Below are positions 34,031 through 44,259 of a DNA stretch of 64,000 nt, piece after piece (position 1 is the stretch's first letter; the number at the start of each line of letters is the position of its first letter). The stretch covers positions 4,464,001 through 4,528,000 of the forward strand of contig OY744461.1 of NCBI GenBank assembly GCA_963556145.1, given 5' to 3'. A program made the position numbers and the translations under genes. Source of the DNA: Hygrocybe punicea. Lineage: Eukaryota; Basidiomycota; Agaricomycetes; Agaricales; Hygrophoraceae. The notes under the pieces are model-generated. The model did no database searches. It was not told the origin of the DNA and saw only the letters and a list, made by a program, of their open reading frames with translations.

Positions 34031-37000
34031 TCACTGTGAGCTATCATAGTCAAAATCTGGAGCACTAGAAGAATAGGTGCTGTAACTGTCTGCAAATCTG
34101 ACAGCTTCAGCCTCAACAAAAAAGTCATTGTCATCAGTCAAGTCCAAGCACACCCCAAGCAGCCGCTCATCTCCAAAATCATCACTTCCATCTTCCATCT
34201 CTGCTCCTGATGACAACTCTTCTCCACCATTAGTATGGCTGCTCACATCTGAAATGGCCTCACTCTATAAATCCGACGCTGAGGGTCCCCATAAATCACC
34301 ACCCAGTTCTGTGCATGGAATTGCGCGGACCTGACCCTGCCAATGTATGCAGAGCCATAACAGCTCTCTTCATCAGAGCTCAAGTTGATAGGTTATATCG
34401 ACATTATTGCCTCCATTGTGTGTTAGACAGGTGACATTCAATAATCAGATTGCGTACCATTCGCAATCAATGCCCTCTGTGGTGTCTCCCACTCCTCACG
34501 AATCCAGACTTGCATCGCAAACATCTCCTTCCTCAGTCAGATCTCTTCCTCCTTGCAGTGATCAAAGGTGAGGAGATTCTGGATACCCTTACAGACATCA
34601 TCACTCCCCAGCCAGAGTGGCACCGCACCATCTTCTTCACTGTCAAGTCCAGTATCCTGCCAAATCTCATCATCAACATCCAATGCAAACAATCTCTGGG
34701 CGTCAATTGGTCTCGGAATGAAGACATTACGAGGTGCTTGCCGCTGTCAAACAAGAGTCTGCATTTGTTTACAAAGGTCATTGTATTTCTTGACAAGCTT
34801 TAAGACCCCTGGTTCGTGACGTTTGACTGAAACCTCTATCTGGTGAGAGAGCTTACACTCTTAGACATGTCAGATCTATGAAATACTCCACTGGCATGCC
34901 ATGCAACATACAGAGGAACCTACCATTGACAGCCTGCCAATATGAATGCTTGAGGTGTTCCAGTTCAAACTTCCACTGTCGCAGGCAATCACATATGCGA
35001 GTCTTAAGTGCACGAGTGTTCATGTGGATCTGTAAAAAAATATTGTCTTTCACCTTCTTCAAGATGGCATGCTGATCAACACCAAGCACTGCATGCCTCC
35101 TACGGATTAAATCAGTAAGTCGGGCACAACTTGCATGAGCATCATGAAGTTGCTCAGTTAGGTTGAAGATATCAAATTCACGGGTAGACCCCTTCACCAG
35201 CTGTTTTTCGAGTTGGCGCATAAGCTGCTGATCACTCTTGAGAGTTTCTTCCAGTCTGAGAATTGCCTCCACCTCTCGTTTTCCTGAATTCTTGTGTTGA
35301 CCTGGAAGGTGACTCTGGATAAGCAAGCACGAGAAATCAACAAGACCACTTATGTGAAGCAGGCCTAGTCTGCATTCGGACCTGCTGACTCCATTGCTCA
35401 TGTAATGTGCTCTCCGGAATCTTGAGATCTTTCAATGTGGCCTCCGCCTCACATTTCCAGTCCTGGCATTGATACCATTTTCACACTAGCCAGTTGCCAA
35501 GGGCTTCCAGGGATATCTTGGAAAGATGATGGACCTGCATGTCTAAAATAGAAAGATGTTGATGAAACTTCAAAAAGGAGTTGATTAGTAATGCACTGCA
35601 AAATGAAAATCAAACAAAACTTACCCCTGATACACGCAGCGTGGGGATAAGTTTTTTATCTTGCCCCAGAATCGCTCACACCCTTCGCCATCTGACAATC
35701 CAAATCCACAGCACTTGCGAGGGTGATAGATAAGTTGACAAGGCCATTGATGACCATAGGCATGAAAAATAGATATTACAAAGAGAAGTCGATTGGCGTA
35801 TTGTGGGAGGAATTTCCTTTTGATGAAGCTACGATGTAGCTGGCAAGCAATATCATACAGTAGGCCTACGATAAGCAATGCAGGAATGTTCTCGAAGAGT
35901 TTCTTTATCAGGGCTAGGGCATAGTGTTGCCTTTCGCCGGCCGAAGTCATGTTGACTAGCCAGAGTACTCGATCATGTCAGCAAAGCATCGCCATTAATC
36001 CCATATCAGCAAAGAATTGAGTGCTTGCTTTGTGATGCTTCTCATCAGCAGCTGTAAAAGACTCATTGCACCTGTCTAGTATTGATGCTGGCACCTTCAA
36101 ATTTCCTTCGTATCCATCATCTGCAAAATGAATGCAGCCGCTGTTGTGTTCTCGACACCACTCAACATAAGACTCCATATCTTGGACATCCGCTTCAGGG
36201 ATGAACGAAGAAGGATACTCAGCCATCGGAGCATCTTCACCAGGAATCTTGCATTGTTTTTGGGTAAAGCATGCATTGATACAAACTATGACATCCGGGC
36301 TGATGAAAAGTAATATAAGTATGCTGTGCTAACCAAAAGGGGCATGCTTACCTAGAGCCTGAGGTATCAGTGAAATGACTGCCAAAACAGAGGGGGCAGC
36401 GCTGCCATAAGTATTCAGTTGGCCGTGATAGCCCTGTTTCCACATTCGCTTGCTCTTCGCTTGACGAGCTGACAGGATGTGAGTTGGAGGTCATATTGTT
36501 CCCATTGTTATGGACTCTTTCCAATTCAGCCTGTACATGGGAATCTGTGGCATCAACAAAGGCCACATACCAATTGAAGGCAGAGCTGAAATGCCGGCGA
36601 AGGGAGATCTGTCCATGGAGGTCATATCCCCAACCATTGAGGAATGATTCCATTGTCTCCATTAATGAGGTCACATTCAGAGGTATTCGGACAAAGAGAT
36701 CAAGAGTAAGAAGCAAGAGGTCCACAGCTAGAGAGGGAACACTGGGAGCATAGGGGAAAAGTCCCTTGAAGAGAAGTTGAAGCACGGCTGGCATGCAAGC
36801 ACAAGCATTGATGTCAATGGACTCTACACCTGGTGATCTGATAAGTATAGAAATGGGAAGCAAAAGTTGAAACATACGTTGAAAATAGACACATATCACA
36901 GTCAGTGATCGCACTGATGGACAAGGGCAGGTTCCTGGACAATATTGGGGCTGTAAACGCAGATTTTCGGTTTCACGCAAGAGTCGAAGATGATGAGAGA

Positions 37001-37494
37001 TCAGGAAAGGAAGGATATCATCAATCCATTTCAAAAGTTGGCGCTCCATTTTACGACAGTGTTGCTCTTGCATGGACATGTCAGGATTGTCTGCCATTGT
37101 GAATGGGTCGGGGTGGTCTGCGGGAACCCCGTCATCCCAATTGATGGTGGGTTCTTTGAGATGATCCACAGATAAGACATCTACTGTCATGTTTGAGGAG
37201 CTGGAGTGTCGACGCTTGAACTTGGTATGGTCCATGGCCTCAATTTGCACCCATAGTTCACTGGGTTAGAGCGACTCACCTGGGGAGTGTGGTAACTGTC
37301 TCAGGGCCTGGTAGGAAGAGACATGCTGAATAACAAGGATGCTTGGTCTGAGGGGCATCATCCACTGGGAAGATGTTGCCAAGAGATGTTGATGGGTGTG
37401 AAGGAGATTGATAAGAGATGGAGGGAGGAGGGTCATCAGAAGGCGATGGTCTGATATGATGCTTGTATCTTGCTTTCGGGGGATGGAACGACAT
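34031..37494 (-). pseudogene. KDZ transposase (CxC1 type), decayed
   Basis: A nearly complete Kyakuja-Dileera-Zisupton transposase. From MSFHPPKARYKHH (37494) come a Pro/Ser-rich start, an exon with ELWVQIEAMDHTKF, the CxC1 cysteine cluster (CPCP...CACMPAVLQLLFKGLFPYAP, FVRIPLN, RCPLCFG), the catalytic core (PDVIVCINACFTQK at about 36270, SYVEWCREHNSG, STQFFADMGLMAMLC, LLYDIACQL, HAYGHQWPCQLIYHP, GFGLSDGEGCERFW), a coiled-coil Glu/Leu-rich part and the tail DVDDEIWQDTGL. Where I expect catalytic Asp (VCIDACF) this copy has Asn. TGA stops lie at 35481-35483, 34747-34749 and 34537-34539. The acidic ORF at 34031-34246 may be the last exon. Introns: one ends the first exon at 37280. Confidence 0.85.
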
Positions 37495-38425
37495 GACAGA
37501 GCTAGTAGAGTGGAAAGAAAATGAATTAGCCCTGCAGCAGTGAGATAAAGCTTTAGGATGTACTGAAGTGGCCACCCACCCAGTACAAAGTCGTACGAGA
37601 AACTCGGCTGAGCCACATTGGGGTGACCCACTTTGCTCTGGGGCATCCCAGTTTGGACAACTTCAACAACACCAAATGTTGTCAGGAATGTCGAATACAC
37701 CATTCTCAAAGGACCTACTTGCTCCCAGGGATTTGCTAGTGCTGCAAAAGCCTCTGGGCTGTATTCCGCTCATTGACTTAAGTCAGGTAAGCACAAGTTT
37801 GTGAGGTGAACTGACCATTCATTTTAATTCACTCTCAGTCAATCCTAACAGTCAAAACAGTCTTTGTGGTTGTTTGAGAGCCTTTTGAGTATTTTCTATT
37901 CCAGTGAGTCTGTTTCTGAATACACAGCATGAAAATGGCATATTAACGATCCCTGTGTTCCTAGCGATTTCATTCGTCATGAACACCATCCGAGTTGTCC
38001 CAGGATGATTCTCCTACGATTCCTGAACGATGGCTAGCACCAGCCTTGCATTCAGTATTAAACCTATCACAGCCCTTACAGCGATCTCTCCAACAATCTT
38101 CACATGAATCCCATTCATCTGCAATATTACTGGTTCGAGGTTTTGAGTCTATTATCAGAAAACTCCAGATGGGTTAGGAGAATTTCTTGCTTGCATGTAT
38201 GTTCTAGAGCTTCGCCTCTGAATGAGTTCCTGGCCCTAAGATTTTTTTTTTATTGTCCCTTCATTTCAAGGACCCAATATCGTATAATTAGACCTCAAAC
38301 CCCAACTGGCATCCCACAGGCAATGGCAAATTGACATGCTCCCTTCAATAAATTGACCTCCAAAAAAGCAGCCCACATCGTTAAGGGCATTAAGCCTGTA
38401 TCCTGACAACTCCATAAAGGTTCCA
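37495..38425. other. Possible 5' exons of the next gene
   Basis: Plus-strand open stretches at 37568-37785 and 37995-38174 (SQDDSPTIPERWLAP) have codon-like composition and a good GTAAGC donor near 37790. They could be early exons of the plus-strand gene that follows, but this is not proved. Confidence 0.3.
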
Positions 38426-40302
38426 GTGGAACGCGAAGAGTCCCTGACGTCAACGCATGAAAATGCACACAATGACAATGGAGGCAACGTGGACGAAGAT
38501 GACCCGACTCATGCAGACGACAATGTTGAAGACAGCCTGACTCATACAAACAACAATGTTGGAGATAATGGGCTAGCAGTTGATAGTGGTGGTCCCCCTC
38601 ATGACATGGCTGTAAGTTAACCCAAGGCTTGATACTTCAATGATTGGGAGTTCCATTGATGCTCATCTTTCATAAGGTTACTGCAGGCCAGACCAGCACA
38701 ACTACCCAAGCTCATCCCAAGCAGGAGGTGTCTTCGAATACTTCAGAGGCACAGCATAACAATGGAAAATATGTGTCACCTGCCAATGGTAAGCTTTTGC
38801 ACTCAATGAGGTACCTCTCAACTCACACTTACCAAACAGAAGACAGCAACCCTGAAGACAAATCTGGACTTCCAGCAGCGACTACGGTGGGCACCAAGAA
38901 GCCTTGATGATGAAATGGTGCAATGCTACCGAGCGTGGCCAGTCAGTCAGTGACACCGACGAAGAGGATGCAGAGCTCGATCACCAAACTTCTGAAGAGG
39001 CAGTTAACGAAATGTCTGACAATGATCATAGCCAGCTCAAGAGAGGGAAGCAAGCCGCATCTGCAGAAGATCTCATTCAATGCTCTGATGACAATGATGA
39101 CAACACCATCGAGGCCAGTGACACTTGGCCCAAAGTGTCCGGTCCCTTACCCAAGGAAGGTCACATGGAAGCTCAGTGGCTTGCAGCTGCAGTCACTGAA
39201 GAAGCCGAGAAGATCGCCCGCAAATACAGAAAGTCCGTTCGTGATATAATGCTTGCTGCAGGACTGGGCATATGAGCGGCATGCACCCAAAACCCGCACA
39301 ACATGTTCAAGAGGTGGTATGCACACCACCATCCCAACAAAGATAGTGAGTACACTTACGCTATGTAGGTCATTTCCCTGTCACTGACATTGCGAGAGCA
39401 GTGACCTACATTGAGTTCAGCAAACATGTGACCAAGGTGTACAATGAAACCATTAAGTCAATCAAAGACCCTCAAAAAGGCATGGAAGCTATGCAGCCTA
39501 TCTGGGACTATGTGGACACTGTGGATGCTGTGGGGGATACAGGCAAGCATGTTATCAAATCCATTGTGGCGACGATGCAGGCTGCAAAGGATCAGTTCAC
39601 GACATTGGTGAGCATGGGACCTGATGTCGATTGATGCATTGTGATACTAATACTTGATTTGGGCTGCCACATTCCATAACCTCGAACAAATCAAGGTTGT
39701 TGGCGCAATCGTCTACACAGGGATGGATGCTGTGGCCTGGCAATGTTCCACTCTATTCGGTGGTTTGTCAATCCTGCAGGACGTTTTTGTGAATAACAGG
39801 AAGGATGCTCGCAAGGTTTTGGATGATATAACTACACACATCAATTGAGTGCAATATGCTTTTGGCTGACTACAGTATCTATAGCTGACTCCATAAAGGT
39901 CTGCCCAGTTAAAAAAGCAAGGCTTCAAGTTATCCAACATTTACAGCATTGATGTGGATCAGCGCCCTGGGGAGCCACGCAGAGATCGTAACTGTCGCGT
40001 GCTTATGGTGATAATGCAGAGGGATTTAGGTATGTTTGACCTCACTATGAGCTCCTAATAAAGTAGCTGACATGCTTACTAGATCGTTTCGAGGATGCCA
40101 TGGTAAAGAAGATGTAGTGTTGCCGAAGTTCAGTTTGGTCCGGTTCCGACCCTTTTTGGCGGAACCGCGAACTGAACTTCGGGTCCGGTTTGGCGCATGG
40201 CCAAACCCGGACCCAGACGGCATCGAACCGTCTCTTCGCGTTCGGTCTGGGTTCAGACGCGGTCTGAAACCCAGACCGAGGTGGGCTCACCCCGTCCGTT
40301 CT

Positions 40303-40355
40303 CCTCGCGAATGGCAGGCACGTATCAATAGATACGGCGCTGCACTTCGCGAGGT
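40303..40355. repeat. Nested palindrome module, element B
   Basis: CCTCGCGAA ... CGTATCAATAGATACG ... TTCGCGAGGT, the inverted counterpart of the element A copy. Confidence 0.8.
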
Positions 40356-41062
40356 AGATGGGTGCGGGGGAGCCCTCCGGTGTCCCCAAGGGATGTGGAG
40401 GGACGGGGTCTTGTCCCATGGTCCCTGCGTGGCATTTCCGGCGCTGCTGCTGCCAACTGTTGTCCTCGTCAGGGTGGTGGTATGGTTGTGGTGGTGTTGC
40501 TGCCACGGCTGCTGCTGCTGCTGCTGCTGTCGCCGTTGCTGCTGCCGCTGCTGCTGTTGTCGCCGTTGCCGCTGCCGCTGTTGCTGCTGCTGCTGCTGCT
40601 GCTGGCTGTCGCCGTCGTCGTTGCCATGCCGCCGCTGGTGGTGGTGGTGTTGCGGCTGTCCCGTGTCCATTGGCATTGGATGGCTTGGTGCAGCAGCAGC
40701 AGCAGCTGCTGCTGCTGGCACTGCTGCTGTTGTCCTCTTTGGGTGGTGGTATGGTCGCGGTGGTGTTGCTGCCATGGCTGCTGCTGCTGGCATTGCTGCT
40801 GTTGCCGGCGTTGCTGCTGTTGCCGGCGTTGCTGCTGTTGCCGGCGTTGCTGCTGTTGCCGGCGTTGCTGCTGCTGTTGCAGGTGCTTCTGCTGCTGCCG
40901 GCGCTGCTGATGGCCGTTGCCGTCGTCGTTGATGCCGTTGCCATTGCCACCGCTGGTGGTGGTGGTGGTGGTGGTAATGGTGGTGGTGTTGTGGCCGTCC
41001 CGCGTCCGCATTGGCGCTGGGATCCATGTTGTGCCGGGTCGTGTGCGTCGTGGTCAAGTTGC

Positions 41063-41144
41063 CTGTGGCACATAATATTAGTAAAGTTAAGAAATTTTAT
41101 GAGACTTACCTGTGTTCATGAACGCGACAATGTGTCACGTTCAT
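41063..41144 (-). other. Hairpin + intron module, element B
   Basis: Minus strand: hairpin 41144-41118 (one arm base changed by a CpG loss), then CAG/GTAAGT at 41109 and CCACAG acceptor at 41063. Intron 47 nt, same as in element A. Confidence 0.75.
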
Positions 41145-43875
41145 TGGCCTCGCGTTGTTGCGGTGTTGGTGAAGAAAACCTACGTGTAATGGTCACATGA
41201 TACTGTTTACCACGAAAAAGTAAGTAAAAGAAATACGAAAAACAAATGAAATAAATACCTTAAAAATATCCGTGTTCGCGGTTTGGACGCGGTTTGGAGC
41301 CGTTCAGGAAATCCGGCAGGCCTCGAAACCCGGAACTGAACCCGCGGTCCGGTTCAGCACTTGGCTGAACTTAGACTGAACCTAGGGTTCAGTTCGGGGT
41401 TTGAACCGGGTTCGGCCAGGTTCGGAACCGAACTACGGCAACACTAAGAAGATGAGCTGGAAGAAGTGGTCGAAGACTGCAATGATAAACCAGTTGTGTA
41501 TCATCAACTGGCCTGCCCACGTCAATCCACCTGGCCCCACCTTTGACTTCAAGAAAATTGGTGCCAAACACATTGCTGATGTTGTCAAGCCTTACATTGA
41601 GTATAGACAGAATGGGGGTAGTCTGTCCCTGGTTCCGAAGATTGAAAGATGGATGGAAGGTGTGTGCTTCGCTCTGATATTATTTGGTGTGCTAACAGTC
41701 CTCCAGAGGAGAAAGCATTCACTGAAGACACCGATAAGGCTACTATCCCTCTCGTTATGACAGCCCAAGGTGTACCACTTGCAATGCTTTGAGATTGTCC
41801 AGAATGGATCAAGCAAATCAAAAAGTCCCATAAAAATTGCTTGCCTGCACCAGAGTCTAGAGGTGATGATTCCGACCTAGTGAACATTTCGAATCCCTTT
41901 CAACGCATCACAACAGGGGATCTCCGAATCATTGTAGAAGCCGAGAGGCCCCAAAAATGACTAGGAAGCATGACATCAGTGACTCAGACATTATGGAACC
42001 TTCTAGAAAGTTGTGCCACATAGCCATACCTGTTTCCTCCGACTCTGAACCAGATTACCAGCACAAGACCAAATTTAACACCTATGCAAGGAATAAGAAG
42101 ACTGCTATGCGCCACCATACATCCAAGAAATGAGCTCGACAGTCAGATTCTGAGGAGCTTAGGATGAAGCGAATCACAAACAAGCAACATGAGCAACGAG
42201 AAGTGCATGATCCTAGGGTCAACAGGAGGAAAGAAAAGGATAAGCACCGGGTTGAAGACCATGGCCATGGTGCTCATTTTGAAGCCATGAATTTATATGA
42301 ATGGGTGCAGGGTGCAGAAAGAGTCAAGAGGAACATTCAAAAACCTCATGATGAAATAAACAGTGATGATGAGTTAGATGTCATGGAATCTGAGCCACAA
42401 ACTGCAACTCACAAAAAAACTTCGAGATCTAATGTATCTACCAGTAATGACTTGAGCATAGAATTTGATGATCTGAACATCAAAGATAATGACACTTTGA
42501 TAGAATGTGATTCAGAGGACAATGAGTCTGATAGCACTGAGCTGGTTCAAGAAGATACCAAGCTTTTTCTAGAAGATCACCCATTGTATGAAACACACTG
42601 CATAGAATTCAGTGAAAAGAAGAAGCATGTTGTTCCAAACTTTGTTGGTGGTTCATTGCCCAGACGTGATAGAGGAGACAGAGAATACTATTGCATCACA
42701 ATGCTCACTCTGTTCAAATCATGGAGATCTGGTCATGACCTGAAAAGTGAACTGGAATCATGCGATGAAGTATTCAGTGTTCATGAATTCACTGATAGAC
42801 AATTAGAAATTATGGACAACTTTAATCTGAGAAATGAATGCCTTGATGCCAGAGATGACTATTCTGCTCAGCTTAGACAAGGAGCCATGTTAGATGGTAC
42901 TTGTCCTCAATTTATGACTTCAGACATGATTTCACACTTGGATGATGACAAGATTCAAAGTGGTGGTGACTTTGGAGATGACAATTATGAGCAGGACAAA
43001 CACAATGCAGATTATGGCACTAACAAATATTGTGAACTTGGTCAACATGTTAGACTGATCCAAGCTCAAATGGATGCCACTGAAAACATTGTCAGAAACA
43101 TTGGTTGGCTTGATCCATGTCCAGATAGTTCTATTACTGTAAATTCTGCACCACTTGAAGTTGAAATGAATCAACCTGGTACTCAATGGAAACAACTTGT
43201 TCAAGAACAGAGACAAGAAATACTAGATGAGCGCAATCAATATATTCCTGCAAACTCAAAGTCTGATTCACACAAAACATATACTGATCCAAATGAAAAC
43301 AATGTGATGATTGTGAATAGTCATATGCACGGGTATTGAAACCCGCACGGGTCATGGGTATGGGTCCACACGGGTACGGGTATGGGTAGCCAAATCGGGA
43401 CCCATGATTTACCCGTACCCGTGCCACGGGTCCATGGGTTTTTCACGGGTAGTGTCACGATCCCATGACATGCGACTTCGACCTCGACTACGTGGCAACT
43501 GCAAGACCAAACGTAACGAAACGAAGAAGGGTGAGATTAGGGGGCGAAAAGAGCAGCGGGGAGTGGTGCACCCACGCTACAATAAGTATTTATTTATAGA
43601 GTTCTATCATACTGACTAACCAGACAACTACAGACACACCACACAACCACGACGATGAACCAACTACGAGGATGGGGACGAGGGGATGAGGACCGCAACC
43701 GCAACCGTGACGATGGCAACCGCAACGATGGCACCCGCAACGATGGCAAGGCACGATGATCGCAAATGACAACAACAAGTCACGATGATCGCAAATGACG
43801 ACGGCAAGCCAGGGTGATGGCAAACGATGACGACGGCAAGCGTGGCGGCAATGGACAACGAAGGCAAAGAGAGGA

Positions 43876-43961
43876 GCAGCGGGGGTGGTGCACCCACCAC
43901 CCGCTGCAACAGGTATGTCTTCCTTTATTGTAATTATACATTGCTACGCTACTGACTACAG
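43876..43961 (+). other. Hairpin + intron module, element E
   Basis: GC-rich hairpin GCAGCGGG...CCCGCTGC around TGGTGCACCCACC (43876-43907), then CAACAG/GTATGT at 43913, TACTGAC branch motif and ACAG acceptor at 43961 (CTGCAG at 43966 is an alternative). Confidence 0.7.
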
Positions 43962-44093
43962 CTGCAGATGCTCCCCAACCCCCACGCCCACGCCCACCCC
44001 CCTCAACCAGTGGGCCAATGGCAGATGCCAAGAGCAGCACCGGCCAAACAGCCACCAGCCTGAGACACGCTGGCAATGGCATGCCCTCAACCC

Positions 44094-44148
44094 ACCTCGC
44101 AAACCAGCGTCACCGTGCCAATTGACACCGGCACTGCATCCGCGAGGA
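44094..44148. repeat. Nested palindrome module, element E copy 1
   Basis: ACCTCGCAAA ... GTGCCAATTGACAC ... CCGCGAGGAT. Somewhat worn. Confidence 0.7.
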
Positions 44149-44204
44149 TACCACCTAGGAGACAAGGGGGAGACGAGGAGGAGACGAAGAGGCCCACCCA
44201 CGTC

Positions 44205-44259
44205 ACCTCGCAAAGATGCAGTGCAACGTCAATTGACGTCAGTGCTGTGTTCGCGAGGT
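44205..44259. repeat. Nested palindrome module, element E copy 2
   Basis: ACCTCGCAAAG ... ACGTCAATTGACGT (perfect 14-bp inner palindrome) ... TTCGCGAGGT. Confidence 0.8.

Larger units (their letters stand above)
40115..41446 (-). mobile_element. hAT-like non-autonomous element B
   Basis: 1332 bp, TIR TAGTGTTGCCG/CGGCAACACTA, perfect 8-bp target duplication AGAAGATG (40107-40114 and 41447-41454). It is a near-identical copy of element A in inverted orientation, with one extra 18-bp NAGNSS-coding unit. A minus-strand frame of 256 codons (41057-40287) with His, Gln and Ala runs is intact here, where A has a TGA. Substitutions against A are almost all CpG changes. It interrupts an exon of the unknown gene around it. 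Confidence 0.92.
38426..42163 (+). pseudogene. Multi-exon unknown gene, split by element B
   Basis: A plus-strand gene with acidic, Asn/Asp/Thr-rich N-terminal exons (38426-38895), an exon with DTDEEDAELDHQTSEEA and AQWLAAAVTEEAEKIARKYRKSVRDIMLAAGLG then NPHNMFKRWYAHHHP (38904-39345), helical exons (EFSKHVTKVYNETIKS; AATFHNLEQIKVVGAIVYTGMD; 39400-39850) and DRFEDAMVKK. Element B sits exactly there; removing it with one target copy gives the open join MVKKMSWKKWSK, followed by INWPAHVNPPGPTFDFKK. The Ser/Lys-rich tail runs to about 42230 and then turns into Helitron sequence in the same frame. TGA stops: 39273-39275 and 42131-42133. The RWYxHHHP and INWP...PGP motifs belong to a family I have seen in Agaricomycete transposon islands; function unknown. 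Confidence 0.5.
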
